The notes beneath the pieces are model-generated. The model had not been told where the DNA came from. It did no database searches and saw only the letters and a list, made by a program, of their open reading frames with translations. A stretch of DNA of 64,000 nt from Schistocephalus solidus (lineage: Eukaryota > Platyhelminthes > Cestoda > Diphyllobothriidea > Diphyllobothriidae): the NCBI GenBank assembly GCA_017591395.1, contig WEDG01006465.1, positions 62,001 to 126,000 of the forward strand. The letters run 5' to 3'. This document shows positions 53,961-64,000 of this stretch, piece after piece. The position numbers and the translations under genes are program-made. Position 1 is the first letter of the stretch. Each line of letters starts with the position of its first letter.

Positions 53961-56313
53961 ACTTCTACAACCAGTACTTGGAGTACTGTCTTACTCTGTC
54001 GCGTCTGGCATCCGGTATGTGGGGTTAAGCCTTAAATTAATAAGCTCAGAGGATAGCTTTTAAGTAAGAAAGTACAACCATTTGGAAAAGTGTACCGCTT
54101 GTTCTCGTATTTTATGAGTGAGAATCAATGCACTCTCCCCTCACAAGGATAATATTCGCAATTTATAATTGAGCAGGTTCTCAGAGCCAGTCCCGCCCCT
54201 GATAAGGTTTTGTCTTGGTTATGGTGCCCTGACTCTACAAAATGACTGAACGAAACAGAGTGAACGAGATCTTACCTTACGACTGCAATTAGGCCACCTT
54301 CGTACCTGCGGCAGTATTTTGATCGTTTTTCTGCATAAATGAGTTCAGGACTTGAACGATGCATGTTTGACCTTCGTGATATCGCGTTTGCCAGAAGAGG
54401 TCTTTTTTTCCTGTCCATTTGTGCAGTTTCTCCCCTAAAATTGTGAAAGATGAACAACGTCCAAGGCGAGTTTCAAGTAGTTTTTTTTGATAATGATAAT
54501 CTGAGTGAGGCTCTTAGTCCCCATTCTACATGAGATAGTGCACACACTACTGTAACAACTAGAAGTTACTTCATGTCTTTGAAAAGTGTCTGATGGGCTA
54601 GGCGCTCATCCTTTGTACCACGAGTTCTTCGAGGTATTGAGGTTTCTTTCGGTCTACTGTTACAAGAACGTCGCGGCTTAGTTTGCCACATATTTTTTGA
54701 CGTTTAGAGACACACAGGAAAATTACCAGCACCGGTTATCACACAGCTATATAAAGTACAGTGACTATGTTAACATTTGTTATTGTTTGGACAAATCTCT
54801 CATCACTTAGCGCTGCATGGTTCACATTCCGTCAACGGTACTTAAGAAGTTAGGTTTGAGTGGATAGTTTGCCCACAAGAAACGTACCCCATTGCGACTT
54901 GGTATCTTTTAAACCCTAGCCAGCGGCTATTACGTGCACATCACTTCCTCGACGCGAGTCTCTAATATTTTTTTAATGTTCTCAATATGTCACCTAGGTT
55001 GGCAAGGCCCAGGATGAGTTGCATCTCCATGGTACTCCCTCCTGTCTTAACAACAGTTGCTGGTCAGTAGCAGATCGGTATCCGAGGCTGCATAATTCAT
55101 CAAGCCCCATTCATCCGTAAGTCGTCTACAGCGCAATGCCGCTAGCGGAGAAGTGCATTGCCCCCGTCATTGTAAAATTCGTTCAGCTGACTCATGTGGA
55201 CGATACTGCGTTGAAGGACGCTTCTGGGCTCCGCTATTCCGCACATGCGTTCCACGCAGGTCTCCGGACTGTTTACTAGTCACCTTGCCTAGACCGTTGC
55301 GATCACGGAAACTTCCTTCTTGCAGCAATGTGCAGCTTCGCCACACATTTACCTGCATGAGAACCCTGTCATCCGCCAACCTCCCACTACAGTATCTGGT
55401 TAACCGTCTTGCCGCTGCCGGCTTGATTGGCTTCTTAGACCCGTGCATTAGTTCTAATGTCATCATACCTAAAATACTGCCAAAATTTTGCTATCAGATA
55501 AGTATCCAGGGGACGTAGCGCCATAGAGACGCAGGAGAAATGCCGGTCAACCACGGCGTCCGACCTCATCTTCACTTGGCGGGATTCAGTCTCGCCTGGG
55601 AAACAGGGGAAAGACAGTCTTGTTAAACCTGCGCCACTTTGTCTACCATACTTACAAAGTAGTAGGTTACTGACAGTCTAGTTACAACGGTTATTGTTGA
55701 ATCATTCGTGGTTGCTACCTAATCACAACACGTTTTCCACAGAGACGTGTATTCCTGCAGCCTGCTGAAGTTGTAAGCATTTCCGTTTAAACAGGAGTCC
55801 TCTCTAAATATTTCGAACTAACAATTCCGCTCGCCGGTGCTATCGGTGGCATTGTCGATCCCTCTGTCCATCGTTCCGTCGAGTTGACGCTTGTCCACTG
55901 CCTCTCTATTCGACCTGTAGTGGTGCGTAGAGCGAACCCGGTCGATTGGGATTCCTGGAGGTCTGCAATACTTCTTGTTGCAGTCGATCCCGTCTATGGA
56001 GCCATGCCGATCAAGCAGTGTTCTTCGTCCTAACAGTGAGGAAGAAAAACGCACTCTTTGAGGCTCCTTTATCTCGACTATCTGTCGTCACCCACTCAGC
56101 GCACCACGTCCATCACTGGGTAGGAGGGTTTCACCGTTACTGTCTTGACAAGCTGCCAACAGGTTAACACCAGTGACACGGTTTTTTCCATCCCTGTCTT
56201 AATCTATCGTCCCATAGGTACGCTTGCCAACTCGCCGACTGTATGATGCGTATCGGCTGGCCTACGTTTTATACACTCACCAAATGACACTTTTACTCTC
56301 TACCTCTTTTTAG

Positions 56314-56442
56314 ACAAACATGGTAGCCTCCGATCTGATTGCCGGGCTCGTACTTCTACGCTGGCAAACCCATCAGTGGGTGGGCTGTGGACATCGCGTC
56401 CCCATGTCCTGCATTCTACGGGACACGGAACCTTACAATCCG
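56314..56442 (+). CDS. DAGL: diacylglycerol lipase, exon 5
   Basis: 43 codons, phase 0 both ends (acceptor ctctttttag, donor ccg|gtaggt at 56443). TNMVASDLIAGLVLLRWQ aligns with the family signature (D.VPSDI.AGL.LL.Q), which opens the cytoplasmic lipase domain. Joined to the end of exon 4 it reads GHFFM-TNMVASDL. The rest (GHRVPMSCILRDTEPYNP) lies in a loop that varies between species. The GHSLG catalytic Ser motif and the remaining catalytic residues are encoded further downstream and were not found before the window ends. Confidence 0.88.
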
Positions 56443-56559
56443 GTAGGTGACCACATTTCTTCGTCCATTTTCGGTACCACTTACTCTCTCACCGGGATAC
56501 CTCAGCTAATGCTTAAATTGAGAAAAGGCGAAGTCTGTTCGAGCACCGGAACAATTTGT

Positions 56560-56945
56560 TTATTATTCTGAGCTTTCGGACGCCTGTAGGAGTCCATCGT
56601 CAGAAAAAAACAGTAGTAACAAAAAGGCGGCACTTAAAGGGGGAGGGGAAGGGTAAAAACCAGTAAATGATCTCTGACGCAAGTCTGCGGGTGACTGCGC
56701 AGGGCTCTGTACGCCGGCGCCAATTGATACATCGATTAATTTAGTTTCCATCCGTGGACCAGGATTCAATCAATTCTCGACTCGTCTTGTTTCCGGCGTG
56801 GGCAATTATCTTGACGGCTGCGAAGTTGAATTCATGGCCCGTTTCGTAGGTGGTGACAGCAACGTGTGATAATTCATCGCCCCGTCCTATCATCTCAGCA
56901 TGCATCCGGTGCTCGAACAGACTCTGCAATCTCCTGGGGCTTGAA
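56560..56945 (-). pseudogene. Penelope-like element, GIY-YIG C-terminal relic
   Basis: On the - strand: LQSLFEHRMHAEMIGRGDEL, SHVAVTTYETGHEFNFAAVK, AHAGNKTSRELIESWSTDGN, then a decayed INR.I block. This is the second half of the Penelope endonuclease (..H....R.D..S.VA.H....GH.F......I.......R...E.W..D..SINR). The element's 3' end continues to 56560 with 'tctgacgatggactcctaca', 'aggcgtccgaaagctcag'. It lies within the presumed next intron of the lipase gene, antisense to it. Confidence 0.8.
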
Positions 56946-57866
56946 CCTTCGCATTCACTCGTGAAGGCTTAAAGTGTTGGAAGAACAGAGACTGAGACAC
57001 GTGATAGTTCCACCGTCGATTTCGACGATATCCACCGTATGCTCCACACCAGGTGGTGCAGGGACGGTGACTTGCGCGTGAATTAGTTTTAAGTGATAGT
57101 AGCCTTGCGCTGCAGCTACCGCAATCTCTCCTCCTCCCCCACCTGAACCCGGTGTCATGACAGAGTCAAGAAGACCGGAGGCGGGAGAGGACGCAGGTGG
57201 CTAGCGCGGCAGGAGCTGCCCCTGGGTGTACCACCACACGTGACTTGGATTCCACGGAGTGGGAGTGCCATAAAGGCCACATTAAGAAGGAGCCATTGCA
57301 GCCTGACTCAGTCCTCCAGTCAGCCACTCCACACAAAACACACATTGGGCTGACCACGCGGTCCGAGTTATCCCGTCAGTTGGCAACCTTCCAAGCCACG
57401 GCTTTTAGCGCACCGTGATAGTTTCAAGCGCGTCAGATTGTTTATAGTGAGGAACATGCGCTGAGCTGTCGACCTCACTCTCTCCCCCACACCCACAGTC
57501 AAACCGCTGTCCGAGCCGGTCAGTTGTCTGATGCGGAAGTGGGCGCATTGGCTGACGGGTCGGCGTACCCGTCTTCGCGCGCCACAGCACCACCTGGCCT
57601 CCATAACGCACACACACCAGGATTTACTTACTCGGGGGATATGGAGGAGGCATCGCCGTCTGACTTCCAGTCCACTGATCAGCCACTCGACACACAACAC
57701 ATACACTGGGTTGACGGCGTGGTCTGGTGTAAGCGTCAGATTGGCCGCCTTCCAAGCCACAGTTTCTAGGAAATTGTGATTTTATCAGGTATATTATGAT
57801 GATTGTGAGGGTGTTGTCTATGTATTAGTAAAGATGGTGTGCGCTTATGTGTCTTAGCCTCCGGTG
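56946..57866 (-). repeat. RTE-LINE 3' UTR, copy 2
   Basis: Matches 62190-62950 closely over its full length, including 'gacttgcgcgtgaattagtt', 'agaccggaggcgggagagga', 'gtcataccacacg'-type blocks, 'gtccgagttatcccgtcagt' and 'agcgcaccgtgatagtttca'. It lies directly 3' of the zinc-finger remnant at 57868-58005. Confidence 0.88.
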
Positions 57867-57867
57867 G

Positions 57868-58005
57868 TTTACCGCAGGTTGTCGTGGAGGCGCATGTGTC
57901 CTAATAGGCCCATGCGGTGTGTAAATGTGCGAGAGCAGTGAGGGCAGTGGAGGCGGGCTCGTCGACTGTATGTCGGAGCCCCAGGCAATGGTTCACCAGC
58001 CTCGT
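57868..58005 (-). pseudogene. RTE-LINE zinc-finger tail, 3' remnant
   Basis: On the - strand: EAGEPLPGAPTYSRRARLHC, PHCSRTFTHRMGLLGHMRLH, DNLR and TAA. This is the last C2H2 finger of the element plus its natural stop. It shows what the interrupted end of the copy at 63068 should look like. 5'-truncated near 58005. Confidence 0.88.
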
Positions 58006-58525
58006 AAATAGACATGCACAGACTGTTACGCTTGCACCTGGACACTGCGCTCCAGATGATGGCAAGGTAGAAGGCTCTACATGGTAGATCTTTTATGCAA
58101 ACAACTCCAATACACTGGTCACTTGCTTGCTTTGATCGGGCATTATGTTGCCAAACAGAAGGATACTGTGGGCTAGACTGCGATGTGCCACCACCACCAC
58201 CACATGCTAGTTCTTCATTGTTGACTGTTCTGGTGCGACCTAGCTGGGAACAGTCGGTACTCAGGTGGCATGATTTTCCCCTCGTTTATCGAGGTGAACC
58301 TCAAGCCAGCTCCTTCTCCTCAAAAGAACTGGGCATTTCTACAAATCCGTGAGCACAAAAATACGCACCTGTGCCTCAAACTATCTTCCGCATATGCTTT
58401 TTTTGTAAAGCGAATTGTTGTTTTCTTTTCAAGTAGCAATGTGTAAAAGTGCGTTATTTTTCTTATCTCGACCATCAGAAACAAATGTGTTATTAAGTAT
58501 TTCTTGAAAATATAACCTGCAGTAG
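58006..58525. other. no recognised gene
   Basis: An 85-codon + frame (58095-58352) contains a proline run encoded by a CCA microsatellite and matches no known exon; it does not look like the next lipase exon. Confidence 0.4.
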
Positions 58526-58529
58526 TGTT

Positions 58530-59030
58530 TGTCAAAACTGGGAGTTGAATATGACCGCCTGACAACGGCCAATGAGTCAGAAATGGTCATTTCATTCTCA
58601 GCTGCATTTGTCGGTATTTTTTCAGTGCATTATTACTGGTCGCGGGCCGACTGTCTGCGAAAACTCTGCATTGAGGCCCAGAGTGTGAGAGGACGCGTAT
58701 GTTCCGTAACCTGATCGACGAGTGACCCTCCTGCGGTTGCTGCTGTTTTCGATGCCTTATGCTAGGGCATCGAATCTGAAACTCGGGGAACAATGAGCCT
58801 AGGTTCCAATCCCAGATTATTCAAACATCGGAATGCTTATGGCGTGGCTGACGACCGTTAAGAAACCAGAAAACCACCCCATTCTCCATTGTCGTTGTGA
58901 GTACCCCCTTCTGCATCTACTACTGATCGTTGTGCGACTGTGTGCGAGACATCTAGATTAAACTCCAAGGCACAACAACACGTGCATATCGCGTAACCTG
59001 ATCAGTGTACGCACTTCCGCTTTAGTTCGT
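58530..59030 (+). repeat. two tandem SINE units
   Basis: 58545-58720: body 'gaccgcctgacaacggccaa' and tail 'gttccgtaacctgatcg'. 58780-59015: head with 'gttccaatccca', body 'tggctgacgaccgttaagaaacc', tail 'aaactccaaggcacaaca', 'gcgtaacctgatcagtg'. Same orientation, about 300 bases apart. Confidence 0.8.
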
Positions 59031-61885
59031 AATCCTCCACAGAAGACGAAGAGGGTGCAAATGCTGGGCAGGGCTGTAGTCGCACCGACGCCCGTAAAAC
59101 CCCCTTGTCTCAATTATGCACATTATATTGAATAACCAAGGTAGTGTGCATTCCGAGATGGCATAATTAAAGACAGAAGGCTTATCGCAGAAATCCTGCT
59201 GTACTCGGGAATTTTCACGCTGGTTGTGCCAAATTTTTGCCAGACGAAATGAAAAGTGGGATTTGTAATTCTCGCTCTAGAGTGTTTGGGGGCACAGACG
59301 TTACATCGACAGACAGACTTCCATAGGAGGAAGACGAGAACCGTTTCCGTTCCTTCAATAAGCACGGGTTTTCAGAAGTAAGCTTCCCTCTGGACACTTA
59401 AATTGCAAATGGATTATTGGAGAGCTGTTTCCATGGTTACGTTTAAGGTCAACCTGCTTTGTGAACCGGGGGTCTGTAGCATAAACAGAGATGTCTGCTG
59501 CTGTGCCTGTCTTAAAACGAGTGATCCATAGGCAGCGCTAGTCAGACGCATTGCCAGAGTAACAGGCATTGCAGGCAATACTGACACATTGACAGAATTC
59601 TCCTAACGGCGAGAGTGTTTGTCTGCCTAAAAGCGCACCCGGGTCTCATCTTCCTCACGCTCCTATGGACTTCTTTACGGTATAGACCCCGGAAGCGCCT
59701 AGTCAGGTAACCTATGCCGCCATCACCGTAGGCTTGCTGGACGAGGGCGTTTCTGATGTCCCTGTCAAGACCCGCCTTCTCCTGAATGCACACAAATATC
59801 GATCCTGAAGACGTTGGCGGTCGGAATTTCCTAGGGTGCATACAACAAGAAGGAGAAGGCCGAAATTTCTGGATCACTGCTTAAGTGCTAACTATCTCAG
59901 GCCAACTCCTCAGGGGACATCTGGTGTGCAGCAAATTTAAAACCGTAAAAGCATGCGAAAGTGGCGCATGGAAAAAAAGCACGAAGATCCTTAATTTGTT
60001 CCACCAGAACCTGGCTTGCGGATATCGGCGAAGAAACTCGCTTGACCACGCAGTTTTCTAGGAATGTAGTTATTTTCAGCTGACATTTTAGAGTAGGGAA
60101 GACTGAGGAATCATGGGCGTCCTAGGCCTAGACTCCGCACCACCAACAGTAGCATTGACGTTGTGACTATCCTGAGTGCTAAAGATGCCCTTCAAGTTCA
60201 AATTTAGGTTCATTTGGAAGTATTCCGGTGATAGGCTAACAAGTCTTTGCGGAAAATGCCCTGTTAGGACTGATTAGATAGCGCTCCTGATCCGTGGGCT
60301 AGAACTCTGGTACCATCTCGCCAGTTTAGTGGAGAAACTTATAGCCCTCCCAAAACAGCTTTCTGGTATTTTCCACCACCACGCAAAAAAACCACTCAGG
60401 CAAAATTTATGAGTAATGAAAATCAGAAAATTGGAAGGAAGTCTGCAGACAACGCTTAGGGGGCTGCAAGGGTTGGGTCCTGGGGTGTTAAACGAGCGAG
60501 CAAACATCTTCATATGCAGGTCCTCGTAGCGCCTCCAAGCCACGTCACACACTGCTTAACACCGACTTCCATGCTTGGCTATAACTTCAACGGTGTAGCT
60601 GTCGAGGCGATAGTCTCTTGCGTTAATTGAGGTCTGTTTCCACAAACCTTCTCTAGGTTGGCTAGGATGCGTAGCGATATGTTGACTCGTATGACTGCTG
60701 TGCACTCAGAGGCAATCTGAGTGCTAGATAAGGTTGAAAAAGTCGTTCTTCTGTGGTGGCGGCGTCTTTAACCTCTGTCAGTGCTGTCCGCAGAGAGGCC
60801 CTCGGCTTGTATGCAGTTCTGAGTATTGCAATGCATCTTCAGAGGTTAGTCTCATACAAGACTGGCTCGGTCCCGGTTGTCCTCCCAGAGCCCTTTCGGA
60901 CCTATGAATCATCAGGCCGTTGCCGAAGTATGTGTGCCTATTAGCTACTTGAGCATCTCCTCCGCGCGGGCACGACGTGGCCTCTAAACTCCATAGATCG
61001 GTTTCACCGACTTCAGTGTCACTATTTTTCTCTAGTCTAAAAGCTGTATGGGGAGCTTTATTAAGGTCAATTACATCAGGTAACATAAACTATGATTTTT
61101 ACAAACTCGCCGACTTTTAGTCATCGCAAAAAACCTTGTACGAGCTTTTCTCGCCAGTGGCACGCCACCATTCCGCACTATGGAAAATAAGGATTCGAAA
61201 ATACATATCTGGAAGATTTAAAGTCGCATATACCCTGTCACTTCTGCTTTTTGGGCGTTTTTTTTTTCAAGTAGCCGTCCTGTCTGGACGAGCATTTCAA
61301 TTCGGGTACCATGCTAAACATCATAACCGCAGTTCCCATAGGCTGAAATTTTGTGGCCCGTGGATGACATTCAGTTGATTGAATAGGTGACATTCTGTCA
61401 ACTGTTCGGCACAGTTTGCGTGCACTCTGGGCGCCCTGTTCTCAACTTTCAGTGTATTTCCACATGGTGACGGTTTTTCTGATTGTTGGCGAAGAAAATG
61501 TCATAATATCAGGGTATTTTGGATGCATGGCGTAGTCAGACTTCGTAGCCATGATAAGCTGCTAGCGTTCGTTTGAAAAAATAGCTGTCTCGTGTCGTAT
61601 TGGGTAGAGGCTTGTCTTACTAACTGAGTTCTTGGGTCCAGCCTTCGCCTTATCCATCTTGCCTGACAGTGTCTATTAACTGGTGTCCAAATAATCGAAA
61701 AACCCTAGTACTATGAATCTAGATAGAAATTTGGTCATGAGGTGCTGAGAATAGACTTTCGTGACTTGTGTCACATACTGCTCGGTATTTTGCATACTTA
61801 GTAAGCCATCCAAGGTGTACTAGAAGCGTAAATCTGGAGGTAGAGAGCTGATAATTTTTATTTACTTGCTCACCTAGAAGATTAT
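59031..61885. other. no recognised gene; several unassigned ORFs
   Basis: The longest frame is 59542-59877 on the - strand (111 residues; IRNALVQQAYGDGGIGYLTR, YRKEVHRSVRKMRPG). It is basic, with no membrane segment and no domain I know. Others are 60274-60552 (-) and 60778-61086 (-). None shows DAGL lipase-domain residues. Whether any is an exon cannot be decided from sequence alone. Confidence 0.4.
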
Positions 61886-61889
61886 ATAT

Positions 61890-62075
61890 GATAAGGTGGA
61901 ACTGACAAAGACATGGGAGACCGGAATGGTCATTTATGACTTATTAGCCGTCATCAGTCATAGCTAATATTCCCGATCGAAACCGGCAATACAACAAGGT
62001 CGTGGCGCAGTGGGTAAAGCGTTAGACTTGTGCCCACTGGCTGCGCGCGGCACTATCGCGAGTTAAAGTCCCCTA
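61890..62075. repeat. inverted SINE pieces
   Basis: 61895-61960 is the SINE body reversed (agaccggaatggtcatttat, gacttattagccgtcatcag). 61965-62075 is the + linker and head (tattcccgatcgaaaccggc, gtggcgcagtgggtaaagcg) with a damaged B box. Confidence 0.8.
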
Positions 62076-62189
62076 AGTAAAAGAAAAGCAAACGAATGTC
62101 ATCCACCGCATTCCGTGTGTAAATTGCTCTTGCGCTTGCGTAGACCATACGGGTCGACAACTTGGAACCCGACAGTTCGACCGTCGTAG

Positions 62190-62945
62190 TCCAACGATGT
62201 CCACCGTATGCTCCATGGGAAAGTGAAGCAGGGACGGTGACTTGCGCGTGAATTAGTTTTAAGTGATAGTAGCCTTGCGCTGCAGCTACCGCACTCTCTC
62301 CTCCTCCCCACCTGAACCCGGTGTCATGACAGAGTCAAGAAGACCGGAGGCGGGAGAGGACGCAGGTGGCTGGCGCGGCCGGAGCCGCCCCTGGGCGGGC
62401 CACCACACCTGGCTCGGATCCCACGGAGTGGGAGTGCCATAAAGGCCACATGAAGAAGGAGCCATTGCAGCCTGACTCTCAGTCCGCCAGTCAGCCACTC
62501 CACACAAAACGCACATTGGGCTGACCACGCGGTCCGAGTTATCCCGTCAGCTGGCAACCTTCCAAGCCACGGCTTTTAGCGCACCGTGATAGTTTCAAGC
62601 GCGTCAGATTGTTTATAGTGAGGAACATGCGCTGAGCTGTCGACCTCACTCTCTCCCCAACCCCCACCATCAGACACTGTCCGAGCCGGTCAGTTGCCTG
62701 ATGTGGGAGTGGGCGCATTGGCTGACGGATCGGCGTACCCGTCTTCGCGCGCCACAGCACGACCTGGCCCCATAACGCACACACCAGGATTCACAAACTC
62801 AGGGGATATGGAGCAGCCATCGCCGTCTGACTCCCAGTCCACTAGTCAGTCTCTCGACACACACAGCACATACACTGAGCCGACGGCGTGGTCTGTTGGA
62901 AGCGTCAGATTGGCAGGCTTCCCAGCCACGGTTTCTAGGACACCG
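62190..62945 (-). repeat. RTE-LINE 3' UTR, copy 1
   Basis: Runs 3' from the zinc-finger ORF on the - strand and matches 57000-57780. Within it two segments (about 62480-62590 and 62835-62950) are diverged copies of each other: both carry agtcc..(c)agtcag, cacac, gcgt/gcgg, then t(t)ggcaacctt/ggcaggctt, ccagccacgg, and accgtgata. Confidence 0.88.
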
Positions 62946-63067
62946 TGATATACTCTGGTAAATGGTGATTGTGAGGGTGTTGTCAATGCATTGGTGTAGG
63001 TAGTGTGCGCTGATATAGCTTAGCCTCCGGCGTTTTACCGGAGGTTGTCGTGGAGGCGCATGTGTCC
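62946..63067 (-). pseudogene. RTE-LINE ORF end beyond premature stop
   Basis: After the in-frame TAA at 63068-63070 the - strand still reads GHMRLHDNLR then a stop, the same ending as in 57868-58005. Confidence 0.8.
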
Positions 63068-64000
63068 TTATAGGCCCATGCGGTGTGTAAATGTGCGGGA
63101 GCAGTGAGGGCAGTGAAGGCGGGCGCGTTGACTGTATGTCGGAGCCCCAGGCACTGGTTCACCAGCCTCCGTGCGATGGATTCGTAGGTGACCGACCAGG
63201 CCGATGCGTGAGTTGAAGGTGCGGGCGCAGTGTGGGCAGGAGAAATCGGTCGAGGTTGGGAGGATGTCATTCATGGTAGTGGGGGTGGCAGGGGGGCTAA
63301 GAATGGCAGGAGCGGAGGGTGTGCGTGGTGTATCGGTGTTGTCGGCATTGTGGTGAATTCCGCTGTCATGGATGCGCATGAGACCGAATAGGCCCATTCG
63401 ATGAGTGAATGCGCGAGGACAGTGAGGGCAGTGGAGGCGACGATCTCTGCTGTGGGATGGTGCTCCAGGCTCTGGCTCACCGGTCTCCGTACGATGTATT
63501 CGCAATTGACCGACCAGGCCGATGCGTGAGGTGAATGTGCGGTCGCATTGAGTACAACATAGGAGAGATTCCCCATCGCTGATGGTGGTGGTGGTAGTGA
63601 AGGCGGTGGGGGGTGTAGCAGGCGATGAGTAGATGGATGTGGTCTCTATGATGGTGGGAGTAATGGAATTGATTCCAGGAGTGAGGGTGGGAGAGTCAGA
63701 AGGAGGGTTGGCAGAATTTGACGTAGAAATTGGAATTGTCGGATTGTTGGTGCATTGCCTCCGAAGATGTCCAACCAGGCCGATTCGCGCGCGGAAGATG
63801 CGTTGACAGCGCGGGCATGTTGGCAGGGCCTGGGCATTGGCGGTGTTGGTCCGGGGCGCTGGTGACTTTCGTGCCGCTCTTTTGGCCTTGGCGGCGGCAA
63901 TCCGGTTGGCCTCATAGATTGCTGAACCAGTCGTCACTGATCTTCTCCGTGCCGGTCTATCCTGGGCGAGGTCCTCCCAGGTCTCCGAGTTGATTTGCAG
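63068..64000 (-). CDS. RTE-type LINE: RT C-terminus with C2H2 zinc fingers (partial)
   Basis: Open from the window edge. The first residues (LQINSETWEDLAQDRPARRR, SVTTGSAIYEANRIAAAKAK) are the basic end of the CFDP2/BovB-type retrotransposon polyprotein. Numbering from 63937, five fingers follow. Finger 1 is C41, C44, H57, C62 (C2HC). Finger 2 is C128, C131, H148, with Gln144 instead of His. Finger 3 is C170, C173, H190, with Leu186 instead of His. Finger 4 is complete: C234, C237, H250, H254. Finger 5 has C276, C279 and is cut by TAA after HRMGL. Long Ser/Thr/Pro linkers separate them. Such fingers may bind target DNA or element RNA; that is inference. The RT and endonuclease lie outside the window. 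Confidence 0.9.
   Translation of the reverse strand: MQINSETWEDLAQDRPARRRSVTTGSAIYEANRIAAAKAKRAARKSPAPRTNTANAQALPTCPRCQRIFRARIGLVGHLRRQCTNNPTIPISTSNSANPPSDSPTLTPGINSITPTIIETTSIYSSPATPPTAFTTTTTISDGESLLCCTQCDRTFTSRIGLVGQLRIHRTETGEPEPGAPSHSRDRRLHCPHCPRAFTHRMGLFGLMRIHDSGIHHNADNTDTPRTPSAPAILSPPATPTTMNDILPTSTDFSCPHCARTFNSRIGLVGHLRIHRTEAGEPVPGAPTYSQRARLHCPHCSRTFTHRMGL

Larger units (their letters stand above)
52912..56313 (+). other. lipase intron 4 (3.4 kb)
   Basis: gtgcgt ... acctctttttag. Contains the SINE cluster at 53540-53960. The remaining parts (52912-53540, 53960-56310) have no identifiable exon or known repeat; several open frames of 60-120 codons near 55150-56170 resemble nothing I recognise. 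Confidence 0.7.

Noticed and set aside
55153..55518. 121-residue + ORF and 99-residue antisense ORF in lipase intron 4
   Set aside because: No domain, no in-phase splice sites with exons 4 and 5, and exon 4 already joins exon 5 without missing family residues.
58095..58352. candidate next lipase exon
   Set aside because: Has a Cys-rich start but none of the AAYGWP or following family residues, and a CCA microsatellite runs through it.
1..64000. CRISPR array, operon, bacterial or viral contamination
   Set aside because: No short regularly spaced identical repeats with unique spacers; genes have spliceosomal introns and all large ORFs belong to animal retroelements.

Overview
This is animal nuclear DNA, not bacterial. 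Genes are split by introns with GT..AG sites, and more than half of the recognisable sequence is decayed retrotransposon. The repeat set points to a flatworm: CR1/jockey-type LINEs, Penelope-like elements, a Ty3/gypsy element, a tRNA-derived SINE, and an RTE-type LINE whose reverse transcriptase ends in C2H2 zinc fingers. A diphyllobothriidean tapeworm (Spirometra, Dibothriocephalus or Schistocephalus type) is the best guess; the species is inference.

Two host genes can be supported, both on the + strand and both partial. The first is the 3' end of a leucine-rich-repeat protein: exons 4858-5038, 9375-9692 and 14784-14858, the last ending in TGA. All exon joins are phase 0, but the first exon carries a one-base frameshift near 5004-5011. 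The second is the 5' end of an sn1-specific diacylglycerol lipase: exons 51281-51375, 51449-51482, 51520-51735, 52594-52911 and 56314-56442. These encode about 264 residues of the N-terminal four-helix membrane region. The catalytic lipase exons are not seen and probably lie beyond the right edge.

Layout. 1-4.8 kb: a decayed RTE tail and SINE pieces. 4.8-14.9 kb: the LRR gene, whose two introns hold two Penelope relics and a five-unit tandem SINE array (period about 308 bp). 15-25.8 kb: LINE, RTE and Penelope fragments in both orientations. 25.8-27.75 kb: a CR1-like LINE. 27.75-32.48 kb: a decayed gypsy element on the - strand with matching terminal repeats. 34.5-39.9 kb: LINE fragments. 40.0-49.9 kb: a nested stack in which one LINE (40.03-42.38 plus 49.51-49.92 kb) is split by a block holding a second LINE (about 43.4-45.1 kb) and a nearly full-length LINE (45.15-49.51 kb). 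51.3-56.4 kb: the lipase gene. 56.5-64.0 kb: a Penelope relic, SINEs and two RTE 3' ends with zinc fingers.

Below, LINE 'family 1' has RT motifs like FLIYVNDC/FADD, an endonuclease with GDFNAP, and a 3' tail related to tactgaatt. 'Family 2' has YADD, the TQHVKISN block and a hairpin 3' end. 'Family 3' has the FTKELLFPTLST block and an aattcta tail. These names are local to this annotation.
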